Shown: positions 11,276-22,000 of the stretch, piece by piece | Layout of the letters: every line of letters starts with the position of its first letter | Position numbering within the stretch: position 1 is the stretch's first letter | From: Aurantiochytrium sp. KH105 | Taxonomy: Eukaryota > Sar > Bigyra > Thraustochytrida > Thraustochytriidae | Length of the DNA: 64,000 bases | Direction: 5' to 3' | Assembly (NCBI GenBank): GCA_003116975.1 | Contig: BGKB01000278.1 | Span: forward strand, 98,379-162,378 | Program-made: the position numbers and the translations under genes | The notes under the pieces: generated by a model | Seen by the model: only the letters and a program-made list of their open reading frames with translations | Told to the model about the DNA's origin: nothing | Database searches by the model: none

Positions 11276-13659
11276 ATGTCGTCGCCGCGATGGCATGATG
11301 GCGCAGGAAAGGTGCCGCCCTTGAACCTGGGGTCGGTGCCGCTGTTGCCCGGTTTCCGGACGCATCGCGATGTGGACAGACTCAAGCCGTGGCATGGAAA
11401 ACCCACCATGGTGTGCACGGAACGCAAGGAGCGCGAAAATGTCCCCGAGACGGACATTGTTGCGCACGTGCACGGAACGTATTACGCAGCGCCACCCAGC
11501 GACGCTTCCAGCAACCAAGCTCAGGATGCAGCGGCTCGTTTCCAGACTTCGCAGCGTCTCGCACATGCAAGGCCGACAACGCCCAAGGTCAACAAGCGTA
11601 TTCCGCATGGCGCGCGGACGAAATGGCTCGTGTACGACCGCGAAGTTCTTCGGTTCTTCATGTTTTTCCAGGAGGACCTCCCGGAAGTCGACGAAGGACA
11701 TCGTATCCGTCGCGTTACGCTCTTGTATCATCGTTCCAATGATGCAATTGAGATGTTCGAGCCAAAGGTAGAAAACTCAGGTCTTCAGCAGGGCGCCTTT
11801 CTTGCCAAGACACCGATCAGCAAACTTGCGGGAGGGCGGGGCAAAACGCACTTGGAGCTCAAGGATTTTGTGGTCGGTCAGACCGTGTCTCTCTTCGGAC
11901 GTGCGTACACCATCACGGATTGCGATCCCAAGACACGACGTTTCTTTCGCGATGAGCTTTCTTTCGAACAGCCCGAAGCTATTCCGGTCCCAGAGGACCC
12001 CGTCGTCACGCGGTCGCAGGCCCTTGCGAACAAGGCCGCAGAGGCTGCTGCCGACGCTAGTGCCGCGGCGCAGTTGAACCACACCAAGGATCTGCGTCAA
12101 TTCCTCAAGTGGGGCAACAAGGCACTGCTCTTTGATGTGCTCTGGGACGATAGTCACCGGGAGGGCGGCGACAAGCGCCGGTTCCAGCTTGCCGTCTTCT
12201 TGGCGGATTTGACGATTGAAATCCGGGAGGTCTTCAAGCCGAATAGCGGACGCGAGGGCTTTTCCAAGTTTCTTTCCCGAGCCAAGGTCTTCAATCCGCT
12301 CACAAAGAAACCATATACGCTCGAGGACTTTCGTTGCGGGCAGACGCTGGAGATCAACAAGCGCGACTTTCTTCTCGTCTCGTGCGACGCATACACGCAC
12401 AAGTTTTACAAGACGAGGCTAGGAATCGATCAAGTGACTGTGGAGATCCCTGAGGAGGTCCGTGTTTTGCCCAAGATGCCCTTGCCCCCGTACAATGGCT
12501 ATGGTACCGAGGAGGACTCCTTGCAGTCTTTTTACCATCTTGTGCCACGCCAAATCAGCAAGAACATGGCGCGCGTGTACAAGTACGGCGATTCATGCTT
12601 CCACATTCGGTGCTGTCTCGTGACACAGATTCCTCAGGAGCTCGGTCGCATCTTTGATCTCAAGTTCCAACTTGCTGAGCGTACGATGAGCCTCTATGAG
12701 CCCGTGCAGCGGAACTCGGGTATCATCGGGGGCCAATTTCTGGAGAATGGAACGTACACCAACGCTGCGACGGGCAAGCCCTTTCATGAGGATGATCTTG
12801 GCGCAGCGCTTGACGTGGCCATGCAAAAGCGCAGAGGCGAGCTTCCTGCGAGCGAGCGGGGCGATGTTCTGGAAATCATGTCGCGCCAATATCAGGTTCT
12901 AAGCGCGGATGACACGACGCATCAGTTTTTTGGAATCCCATCGCCTCTTCCGCCAAAGAAGAGCTCCGTGGATCCGGCGGAGCACATCTTCCGCATGATT
13001 GTCCATCAGCTGCTGAGCCGCAAGCTCAACATTCGTGCCATGTTCGAGCGCGCGGACAAAGATGGATCCAAGAGTATCGCTGCACACGAGTTTAAGGATA
13101 TGCTTGAAGATGCTGGCGTGCAAATCAATCCCGGTGATCTCGCTGTTGTCATGTCCAAATTTTCTTCTGGCGCGGTTATCTTTTACCAAGACTGGTGTGA
13201 CGCACTTTCGCAGCACTGGCAGCCGCCTCCTCGCGAGTCAAAGTCTCGCGTGGAGGAACTGCAAATGCGTCTGCTCGAAAAGTTTCGTCATTCCAAGACG
13301 AACCTGCGTTCGCTCTTTCGGCAGTGCGACAAGGACTCGAACGGTACGCTGTCTTTTGACGAGTTCCAGAAACTCGTCAACAATTTCCTACTCATGGATG
13401 TCTCGGACACGGAGCTTGCAGCGATCATGCGGCTCTACGATACGGAGCAGACGGGCGTTATCGACTATCATAGCTTTTGCAACACCGTGTACGAGCTTGA
13501 CTTTAGCGGTGACCTGGACAAGGACAGGCACACTGTTGACCTGTGCGACCAGGAGCTCTCCAACGATGAATACTTGGCCATTGCACGCCAGCGTGCGGCC
13601 GTTGATAAGCAAACTGCGTCGGGCAAGGGGCAGCAATTGCAAGAGCAGCAACAAGATCA

Positions 13660-13696
<37 letters not shown>

Positions 13697-13729
13697 GAGG
13701 GTGCGTCGCAAGTGTATGAAGACAAGTAG
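11276..13729 (+). CDS. EFHC/RIB72-type axonemal protein with three DM10 domains and EF-hands
   Basis: 817 residues. The start is the ATG in AAAGATGTC; the frame further upstream is the microsatellite-bearing leader. Three DM10 domains lie at about residues 113-230, 281-385 and 431-555, followed by EF-hand-like calcium loops near 582-622 (DKDGSKSIAAHEF) and 675-745 (DKDSNGTLSFDEF, then a weaker DTEQTGVIDYHSF). The C-terminus is a Gln-rich tract encoded by CAG repeats (13660-13692). Three DM10 domains followed by EF-hands is the architecture of EFHC1/EFHC2 and Chlamydomonas RIB72, which sit inside ciliary doublet microtubules. The gene therefore implies that the organism makes a motile flagellum at some life stage. 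It converges with the minus-strand gene that ends 158 bp away. Confidence 0.93.
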
Positions 13730-13887
13730 TTTGCGCAAGAACTGAATTCAGACTAGAAAGAAGGAGAAGAAAGAAACAGGCTCAGTCGAGGCTAAAAAGT
13801 AGAATAGGACAAAGAGTGGGTCAGCCAGTCATATCTTTTGCGTAAAATCAAAACAGCTTGAAAGTGATTTTAATTTTAACCGCTCTT

Positions 13888-16425
13888 TTATTCTACAGTC
13901 TGGATAGGTGTCAGCGCGCGATCGCGGCCTTGAATAAAGCACAAAAGCGTGAGCTGGACATCCTTTTCGCCTTCATTGTTCCACTCGAGCTCGTACCATC
14001 CAGGATGGGGCAAAGCAGGTGTGTCAAGAATGACATCATTGGACGTTGTTGCCACAGTGGCGAATAACAGGCGACCCTCTTCGCCCTCACTTGGCTCGTG
14101 AGGGGCTCTCGGGTCATCGTCATCAAGCAACAAGTTGGAGTCCGAGGGAAGAGGTCCGCGAAGGACAAAGTCGACCTTGGTGTTGGCGCCATACTCTTCG
14201 TTTCCGCGAAATGAAGAGCCAGACGGCGGGGCAATCGTAAAGTTGATATTGAGCCAGGCAGCCTGCGCAGCGCAGACATACTGAAGGTGAGTTGAGCCCT
14301 CGCTCAAAGTAAGGTCCTCGGACACGTAGTCGCTCGCCACACCATTGCCATCGTCTGACAAGTCGGACCAGGCCGCTCCGGCGCTCGGTGTCGACTCGGG
14401 TAGCGCATCTGCAACTTGTGCTTTGGACGCATTAGGTACTGACGACAAGGATGCCGATGACGACGAATTAGCCACGGGGCGATTGTCCCGTTGGTCGGCG
14501 ATCCACGAGGGCCCAGCCTCGCGTTCACCGCTTTGCGGGTTCTTGTGTTCTGCTTCTTCCGGCTCTTCCCGATCACCATCTTCTGGTTCCTTGCCAGGCT
14601 CGATGTCGTATCCAGATATGATGATGTCACGTTTGTCAACCTTACGGTCTGAAAGATTGGCTTCGCTTGACTCTTTCCTCGAGAGCGCGAGGCCTTCAAC
14701 AGGAGCGTTGGTTTCCCGCGAAATATCGGTGGACTTCTTTTCGCCATCGTCTTGGCTCGTGGATTGACAAAGAGGAGGTTTGGACGCCATCCTAGGCTGA
14801 TCGGCTTTGGCAAGCTCCTCAACGATGGCGGAAGCATTCAGGTCCTCGAGACGAATCGGCGCGTCACCCTCGCGCACAGACGTTCCACGAGCGAGAGACA
14901 GGCGTCTTGCGGCGTGTTTCTCGTGCTTGAGTCTCTCGAGCACCATGATTTTACGGAACTGGTCTGGCTTCAGAGGCTCTTGTACTCCGTTCTTTGTTTC
15001 TTCAGCATCTTTGATGGCCGAAGATCCTTCGGATTCCAGACGGACCATCCGCTTCGAGGAGGACAGCAACCCAGAGCCGCCGCGAGGCGACCGCGAGACG
15101 TGCGGTCTGTCATCGAGCGAGCTCGGACCAAGTACTTCTAGCAACTTTTGTTCGATCGCCGCGGCCGTCGCAGTGCGATCCTGGGCGAGCGGATGCTGGG
15201 CCAACGATGCGGATAATGATGATGATGATGATGATGATCCCGCTGCCAGCAGTCCAGAGAGGGCCAAGGAGGATCCATTCGAAGGTAAGGACGTGTTCGC
15301 TGGAGCAGATGCCGCATCATTTGCATGACTGGACGACTCTGGCGGAGCAGAAATGGTGGAAAGAATTTTCGACGCGGGCTCCGCAGACGCCACCCGCATG
15401 TTGCTCGTGTTGAGTATCTTCTCGCAGGACAGAGTGGCGCCGGACACGAGTTTGACGGCACGCGCTTGGCCGGCATTCTTGGACGCAAAATCGCCCGGAA
15501 TGTAGGCGTTGCTCGGACGCTGATGTGGCTTTTCGAGCAGACCCATGCGATTGTAGGCGGCAGCAACGAGTTCGGAGCAAAAAACAGACGTGAGGTCCTC
15601 TTCATTGTTGTGGCCAAAAAGGTTGGCAGCCCGAAGCATCTGAAAGATGTTTTGCTCGTACGGTCGGCCCTTCATTTCGGCCACAAACGCATTGAGCGTC
15701 TGTGCCATTTCCTTGAGTCGATCTGGTGGGAAAACATCCTCGTCGAGATGCAAGTGCCGCACGGCAACAATCCCTTTGTAAGCACCGAGACAGTGGGGCG
15801 TGAAACGAAATACCGAGACACCGGCTGAGTCCGCTTCGAGCGTATGCCATGGTGGCACGCCCGCGGCTGCGCGCGCCTGTTTGAGCTCTGGCGAACAGCA
15901 CGTTCGATCGTCGCAATCGTCGCAGAGGACGACGATGCCTAGGTGATCAAAGCCTCCTGATTTGACAAATGCGCGCTGGATCCGGCTCGTGATGCGTTTC
16001 GTGCGAAAGAGTACAATATCGCCTTCCCCCAGATTCTCCAAAGTCTCAAAAAATCCGACTTGCTCGTAGCGTCCAGGGTCGAAAGAGCGCAGAAATCGGA
16101 AGAACTTGGTACTTCGAATCCCGTCGGTTCCCCCTGATCCATGCGTGCGCACGCTCGAGGCGTCCGTGGCGCTCCCGTCCGGCCCGGATGACGACCTTTC
16201 CTGTGAGCTCCGGTCCGAGAGAGACTGCGAACTCGTCCTCCTGTGCAGCAGCTTGGCCTCCTTTTTTGAATCTGCACGCAGGTGCCGCGACGACAATGGC
16301 GGCGGCACGGCGGCATCGTCCTCCGACGCCGTTTCTCCCTCCACCGCCGCCGGCGCCGGCGCGTTGGCGGCCTTCGGGAGGACCAGGACGCGCGTGCCGA
16401 TGGTGGACCGCCTCGCGCGAATCAT
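13888..16425 (-). CDS. Permuted NlpC/P60-like (YiiX-type papain-fold) protein with long disordered tail
   Basis: 845 residues from the ATG giving MIRARRSTIGTRVLV. The frame continues upstream, but only through repetitive, compositionally extreme sequence containing an ambiguous base. The folded domain at about residues 100-330 has GEGDIVLFRTKRITSRIQ, then FDHLGIV with the candidate catalytic His (about 160), and later FCSELVAAAYNRMG with the candidate Cys (about 283). His before Cys is the circularly permuted order seen in YiiX/LRAT-like NlpC/P60 enzymes, whose members hydrolyse or transfer amide or ester bonds. A Ser/Glu-rich, presumably disordered region covers about 340-700. The last 130 residues (for example PHPGWYELEWNNEG) look like a small beta-sandwich of GOLD type, which would suit membrane or lipid association. 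That C-terminal reading and the substrate are uncertain. Confidence 0.8.
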   Translation of the reverse strand: MIRARRSTIGTRVLVLPKAANAPAPAAVEGETASEDDAAVPPPLSSRHLRADSKKEAKLLHRRTSSQSLSDRSSQERSSSGPDGSATDASSVRTHGSGGTDGIRSTKFFRFLRSFDPGRYEQVGFFETLENLGEGDIVLFRTKRITSRIQRAFVKSGGFDHLGIVVLCDDCDDRTCCSPELKQARAAAGVPPWHTLEADSAGVSVFRFTPHCLGAYKGIVAVRHLHLDEDVFPPDRLKEMAQTLNAFVAEMKGRPYEQNIFQMLRAANLFGHNNEEDLTSVFCSELVAAAYNRMGLLEKPHQRPSNAYIPGDFASKNAGQARAVKLVSGATLSCEKILNTSNMRVASAEPASKILSTISAPPESSSHANDAASAPANTSLPSNGSSLALSGLLAAGSSSSSSSLSASLAQHPLAQDRTATAAAIEQKLLEVLGPSSLDDRPHVSRSPRGGSGLLSSSKRMVRLESEGSSAIKDAEETKNGVQEPLKPDQFRKIMVLERLKHEKHAARRLSLARGTSVREGDAPIRLEDLNASAIVEELAKADQPRMASKPPLCQSTSQDDGEKKSTDISRETNAPVEGLALSRKESSEANLSDRKVDKRDIIISGYDIEPGKEPEDGDREEPEEAEHKNPQSGEREAGPSWIADQRDNRPVANSSSSASLSSVPNASKAQVADALPESTPSAGAAWSDLSDDGNGVASDYVSEDLTLSEGSTHLQYVCAAQAAWLNINFTIAPPSGSSFRGNEEYGANTKVDFVLRGPLPSDSNLLLDDDDPRAPHEPSEGEEGRLLFATVATTSNDVILDTPALPHPGWYELEWNNEGEKDVQLTLLCFIQGRDRALTPIQTVE

Positions 16426-16720
16426 CTTCTTCGGCCGCGGCGCCTCCTCGTCCGCCTTCTGCGTCTCCGCCGGGCTCTCCGCCGGGCCCCCTGCCTCCCG
16501 CTCGCCGCCGGGCGGGCGCGCCCCGCCGCCGCGGCCCCNCGCCTCGCCGCCTCGCCTCGCCGCCTCGCCTCGCGCGCCCCGCCTCGCGCCGCCTCGCACG
16601 CCTCGCCTCGCCTCGCGCGCAGGCGCGGCCCCTCCGCGCGAGAAGGCTTTTGGCTTTTGGCTTTTGGCCTTTTGCGACTTGTCGTTCGTGCGGCCGGTCG
16701 TCGCTCGTCCTCGCTTTCCC

Positions 16721-16780
<60 letters not shown>

Positions 16781-17398
16781 TTGCGCCTTCTATCTTCGCC
16801 GAAGGCCTTTCTTTGCCCACCATGGCCACTTGCGCCGCGGCGCCGCAAGTGGGCAAAGAAAGGTCGCAAGTGCGCGTTGGCGGCGCCCGCACTCGCTTCG
16901 CAAGTCGCCTCACAGGTCGCCTGTCGGAGGAGGTGCGGGGCGCGCCACTGCGCGCTACGGCGCCCGCTCGACGGCGAACGGGCGCTCGACGCGCGCTCGG
17001 GGGCGGCCAGTGGCGACCGGCATCATTGACGCGAAGAGCGACCGCAGACCGCGAGCGCGAGGGCGGCATCGAGGGCGGGCGCGGGGAGGAGAGGAGAAGG
17101 GAAGAGGCCGACGGCGAGAGAGAGGTTGTGAGTCTTTCCGTTGGAGGCTAGCAAAAGACGAGAGGCTGCAAGGTGAACGAGTGAGTGAGTGAGTGATTGG
17201 GCTGGCGAAAAGAAAAGCGAGAGCCTCGACTTGCTTACTTGCTCGCTCGCTTGCTCGCTTCTTCGAAGCGAGGTGAAGTCTACGCGCCACGTTGCCTGCT
17301 TGCGAGACGAGCTATACATTTATCTGAAACGGCAACGTGCTGTGGTTGCCATTTCTTCTTTCTGAACGCAAGGGCAAGGGAAGAAAAAGAAGAAGAAG
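16426..17398. promoter_or_regulatory. Divergent promoter region with nested inverted repeats and (CTTT)n repeat
   Basis: This 973 bp region separates the divergent NlpC-like and EIF1AD-HAD genes. It contains GC-rich low-complexity DNA with one ambiguous base at 16538, a TTTC microsatellite (16721-16783), a perfect 15-bp inverted repeat (16806-16820 with 16849-16863) enclosing a second overlapping pair CACTTGCG/CGCAAGTG, and a GAGT run near 17179-17194. Long open frames here translate only to low-complexity Arg/Lys/Ala-rich peptides. Confidence 0.6.
16721..16783. repeat. (TTTC)n microsatellite
   Basis: About 15 nearly perfect TTTC units, about 300 bp upstream of the minus-strand start at 16425. 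In the minus-strand frame it would read as Lys-Glu-Arg repeats, which is one reason the upstream extension of that gene was not accepted. Confidence 0.93.
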
Positions 17399-18859
17399 AT
17401 GTCGGGCGCCAAGCGCAGAACCAAGTACAGGAAACATGTGGAGACCGACATGCTGGAGGGCCTCCCGGAACCTGGAGAAGGCGAGGAAATCGTGCGCGTC
17501 GAGGCACTTTGTGGCGGCAACATGCTCGAGGTCTTGTCTCCCGACGGGGAGAAGGCACTTTGTCTGCTCCCGGCCAAATTTCGCAAGCTTGTGTGGATCA
17601 AGCGCGGAAACTTTCTTATTGCGAGCAAATCGGACGAAGACTACCTGACAGCGACCGGCGCCAAAGGTAGAGTCAAGTACACAGTCGTGCATATCCTCTT
17701 CAAGGACCAGATCAAGCACCTGCGGCAGGCAGACCTCTGGCCTGTATCCTTCGAAGAGGGCGGCGAAGGAGAGGACGAGGAAGATGAAGAAGAAGGAGAT
17801 GAAGAAGATGGCGAAGACAACCATGGGGACAACGGCGGGGAAGAGGAAGACAGCGATATCGACAGTATGGATGGCATGTTTGTGAACCCGAACCATCGCG
17901 CTGCAGCCATGATGGCAGAAAGCGATTCCGAGTCCGAGACCGAGTCCGAAGACGAAGACGAAGGCGAAGGCGAAGGCAACGAAGACGCGAACGAGGTTGA
18001 TGGCAATGGCAGCTGCATTGATGGTAGAGAGACTGGTGCGACGGCCACGAAAGACAACGCTACCGCGAATGAAGCCCGCAGCGCAGATGCGCGACCCATT
18101 AAGGTCCTTTCGTTCGATCTCGATGACACCATCTTTGAGTGCGCCCCGGTCCTCACTCGCGCGGCACAAGTCCAGCACGAGTTCTTGGAAGAAAACTTTC
18201 CCGAGCTTGCAAAAGCCGTGCCTCTCGAACATTTCAAGACCCTTTTTCGCGAGGCCCTAGACACGCATGCAGAGAACGCGCACAATCTGACATTTATTCG
18301 CAAGCAAGCACTTCGGCGTGCAGCCGAGATGACGGAGCACGACCCAGAGGAAGTCGTGGAACCCGCCTTTCGCGCTTTCATCGACGCTCGAAATGACGTT
18401 GGAAAGCATATTTTCCCGGGAGTCTTGGAAGCTCTCCGCCGTCTCAAAGAGAAAGGTTACCAAATTGTCTCCCTCACCAATGGAAATTGCGACGTCACCA
18501 CTGTGCAGGCCTTCATGGAACCCGAAGCTGTTTTCGAACACTCTGTCACCGCGGAGAGCGCCGGGGCTGCCAAGCCAGAAGCGGCACCGTTTCAAAAGAT
18601 CATGGAATTGACTGGTGTTTCGCATCCGTCCGAGGTGCTGCATATTGGTGATAATCTCAACAGCGACGTTGCTGGCGCTCGCGCTTTCGGTATGCGGACG
18701 CTCTGGGTCAATCGCCAAGAGGTCGACAAGGAACACGGCGCTGACGCGGTCTTGCGATGCGTCTCGGATCTCGACGATGCTGTCATTGATGCCTTGCATG
18801 CCGGGCTCGAGGATGTTCTTCGTTCTACCGATCCCCGCAAAGACGCCGCCACGGCGTAA
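17399..18859 (+). CDS. Fusion protein: EIF1AD-like S1/OB-fold domain + HAD-superfamily hydrolase
   Basis: 486 residues from ATG in GAAGATGTCG, in one uninterrupted frame. Residues 1-118 match EIF1AD, the eIF1A-like RNA-binding protein: a basic N-terminus, EEIVRVEALCGGNMLEV, LPAKFRKLVWIKRGNFLI and a LWPVSF end. An acidic Glu/Asp linker spans about 120-230. From about 235 a HAD hydrolase carries all four motifs: SFDLDDTIFE (nucleophile Asp), SLTNGN, the Lys in GAAKPEAAPF, and HIGDNLNSDVAGA. The helical cap after motif I suggests the C1 subclass, which includes 5'-nucleotidases and small phosphatases. In animals and fungi as I know them, EIF1AD ends in an acidic tail with no enzyme domain, so the fusion is unusual. 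Either part alone would be a confident call; the substrate is unknown. Confidence 0.9.
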   Translation: MSGAKRRTKYRKHVETDMLEGLPEPGEGEEIVRVEALCGGNMLEVLSPDGEKALCLLPAKFRKLVWIKRGNFLIASKSDEDYLTATGAKGRVKYTVVHILFKDQIKHLRQADLWPVSFEEGGEGEDEEDEEEGDEEDGEDNHGDNGGEEEDSDIDSMDGMFVNPNHRAAAMMAESDSESETESEDEDEGEGEGNEDANEVDGNGSCIDGRETGATATKDNATANEARSADARPIKVLSFDLDDTIFECAPVLTRAAQVQHEFLEENFPELAKAVPLEHFKTLFREALDTHAENAHNLTFIRKQALRRAAEMTEHDPEEVVEPAFRAFIDARNDVGKHIFPGVLEALRRLKEKGYQIVSLTNGNCDVTTVQAFMEPEAVFEHSVTAESAGAAKPEAAPFQKIMELTGVSHPSEVLHIGDNLNSDVAGARAFGMRTLWVNRQEVDKEHGADAVLRCVSDLDDAVIDALHAGLEDVLRSTDPRKDAATA

Positions 18860-19049
18860 ATGTTGTGTTGTACTACAAAGGCAGCAAAATGATGAATGAA
18901 AAAAATCACACGAGTCGGAAAGGGTCAAGACCGTTTATTCTCATTCTCTCATTCGTGCTCGTTTTCTACATTACTACTGCATTGGAAAATACAGGCCCAC
19001 CGCGTATTCTTTTATTTCCTCTTTTTTGATTTGTTTTGTTTTTCTCACT

Positions 19050-22000
19050 CTAGAGATGGAAAAGCTTGAGGGTCCCTGCGAGCTCATTGGGCGTCATCGC
19101 CCCGAGCAAAGACTCCGAGGTGAATTTGAGAATCTGCTCCAGCTCGGCGCTATCGGGAGGGTTCTCGAAACAAAGCAGGAAACGCCGCGCGCCATCAAAG
19201 GCGGCAAGCTGGTCACGCGCAGCTTGAAATTGTCGCGTCTTTGACTGCTGCCCGTGCCCCGTAAGAGCATCATCGTATGAATTGAGAAGAATAGTCCACA
19301 TTGTCTGTTGCAGCACCACGAGGGACTCCATGAGCGCCTGGATCTGCTCCTTGTCCGAACTCACGACATCAAGTGTGCCCGCCTCGCCGCGTTCTGTGAC
19401 GCTCGACGTGCGACTCGGCCGCCGTAAGGTGCGGGAGAGAAGTCGCGAGCGGCTTCGCTTCTCGGATCCAAGACCCACCTGGGGCGGCGCAGCCGTTCCA
19501 CTCACGTATATGTCGTGAAATCGTCGAAGACTACGCAGCACTAACTCCGCGAGCAATACGCAAAGCGAACGCACAACGTACGAGTGATGCGTCGCACTAA
19601 GGGTGTTCCCAATGGCCCGCGCGCAACGCACCAAGTCCTGTGCAAGCGCCGCCCCTGCGGTGCCCGAAGCAGACTCTACTGCTGAAGTAGAAGTAGAAGC
19701 AGAAGCAGAAGTGGACGTCTTGGTGCTCGTTGATTGCGACGGGCCCGCGGTGGCATCTTTTGCGCCGTGACGTGCCATTTCCGTGGGTAGACTTTGCAAA
19801 GAGAGAATACAGCGCACGCGAAGCTCCGTGCGAAGTGAAAAGAGACAGCGTTCAGCGATCTCGTCGAGCTTGTTGAGGAGGGCGAGAATGCCAGGGCGCT
19901 CAAGGACATTTGACATGTGCTCCCGATGCATGTATTGCAGAAAGAGTGGATGCATACCACCTTCGCGATCTTGCACATCTGCCATTGCCAGCGAGCGAAA
20001 GACAAGATCGCAGGTGCCATGAATCGACGCAAGACGCGTCATTTGAGATACGAGCAGAAGTTGATCAGAAGCGTCCGAAGAAACGCGCGGAAGCAAGGAA
20101 TCGGCCAGCTTTTGTTCTGCAGAACGTTCGTGCAAGGTGAAGCTTTCCACAGCCTGGCGAAATTTCGACTCGCTCGCCAGGTCCTGCGAGCTTGCGGCAA
20201 TAACGCGCAGATAATTCGGGTCTTCCTTGAGAAGTCCGCGCATCTTGAGCATCCATGATTGGCAGAGACGGCCCTGCAAGATGCGCTTCGTCTCTTCGCC
20301 ACAATACTCGATGAAAAAGGTGAGCATGTCTGCCACGACGGAAGTCAGATCGCAACGAACGGGAGCCAGTGCCTCGACGCAGTCAGAGATGCGTAAAAGC
20401 TCACGGCACAAGGTAGTGCCCAAATTGGTGCGACACGCGCAGATTTCCGCCGCCGTTGGTGCCCTTGTCTCGGCTCGGCGCAAACCAACCGCCATGGAGT
20501 CCGCCTCAACACCAAAGCCGGCATCGGCACCCTCCCCATGCCCACTTCCAGCATCGCGAGCACGTTGCAAGGCAAAGTCTCCGTGGAGCGTGCGCTGCAG
20601 ATTGTTGAGTCCGTCGAGCTGGAGCTGCGGCGTCAAGACTGAAGTGCAAAAGTCTTGCACATAGCTGAGTAGTTGTGACTTGCCATGCATTTTGGCAATC
20701 CCGTCGCCATAATTGGCAAAGTCCACAAGAGAGGCCACGAGACCAAGCATGCGGTACGAGGACGGACGACAAATCGGCTCGCGGCCAACGTTTGCGCCCG
20801 CGCTCGACTGCCCGGGACGAGTTTGTTCAATAGTCATGCTTCGCAATTTACCCAGTGAAAAACGCTTGTTGGCAATTGTCTCCCCGCTTGCGACTGCAGG
20901 AGCCTTGGACTCGTGTGCGGAACTGGGACTCTGATTCTCTCCAAAACTCGAAGACGCGGCGAGGTGGAGTTCCAAGAGCTGCTGCAACTCCACCTGAATC
21001 AAACTCCAGGTGTCCTGCACCGCGTATTCGCGATCCGCGAGATCCGGATCCTCACGGCGAAGAATTTGCGCAAATTGCACGTGTCGATTGAAAATTGCCG
21101 TAAAATCAGAGAGCACCTCGCGAAAGAGGTTCTGCAGACGGACATCGTCAATCGAGTGCATTGAGATCGATAAGCCAATGGGTGTCTTAAAGCGACGCGC
21201 GGCCTCCATGTGCGCATCGATTCGGGTCTCGAGCTGCTCGTGCAGACTCACTTTGACATCATGAAGGGCAGACTGCAAGCGACCGAGCTTATTAAGCGCA
21301 ACCACGATGGCGTCCAGACTTATGACAGCGCGACTAGAGAGCTTGCGGGATGCGTCCACAACGCCAAATTTGCGCCCTCGACCTGCGCTCGAACCGGCGC
21401 CAATTGCTCTTGAGCCCACGGAGCTGTCTTCATGCGCGAGATAGCCGAGCAGGGAATCGATGAGCGCGCTGTGTATGCGCTCGCGGTACGTTACGAGCTC
21501 GCCCTGTATCTCATCGAGAGCTTTGATGGAGCTGATGTCGGAGCCAAAGACGAGGCCATAGACGCGTTGGAACTTTTCGACGCATTCCACGTATCGTTCT
21601 TCGCGCAGGAGCAGATCGAGCGTGCGAGGGGCGGCTTTGATTTCTTCAAGCTGGGAAAGGAGTTCGAGAACGCGCTCCTGCTGTATTTTTTGGAACCAAA
21701 GGTCTTTGAGATTACGCTTGCGGTGCACCAAGGTGGCCTTGCTTTGCTCGACGTAGTCTTTAAGGAGCCGAACCTTGCGCTGGGCCTCGGTGAACTCCTG
21801 AAAGATGGAGCTAAAGCTCCTCACGGAGCTGGTAAATCCAGCGTAATTTTCATCAACGATTCGATCAAGCTCGGCCTCAATCTTGGTCAGGTCTTCTCTG
21901 TATGCTTTCTTTTCTGCCTCGTCGACGCCTCCGGCTCCTAGCTGGTGCAGATGCGTTGCCTTTGTCGCAGACTTGTGTCGTGACCGCTCGAGCGTGTCTA

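Noticed and set aside
16426-16869. N-terminal extension of the NlpC-like protein through the upstream open frame
   Set aside because: It would translate a TTTC microsatellite into Lys-Glu-Arg repeats, then Arg/Gly/Ala low complexity across an ambiguous base. The ATG at 16425 gives a normal start.
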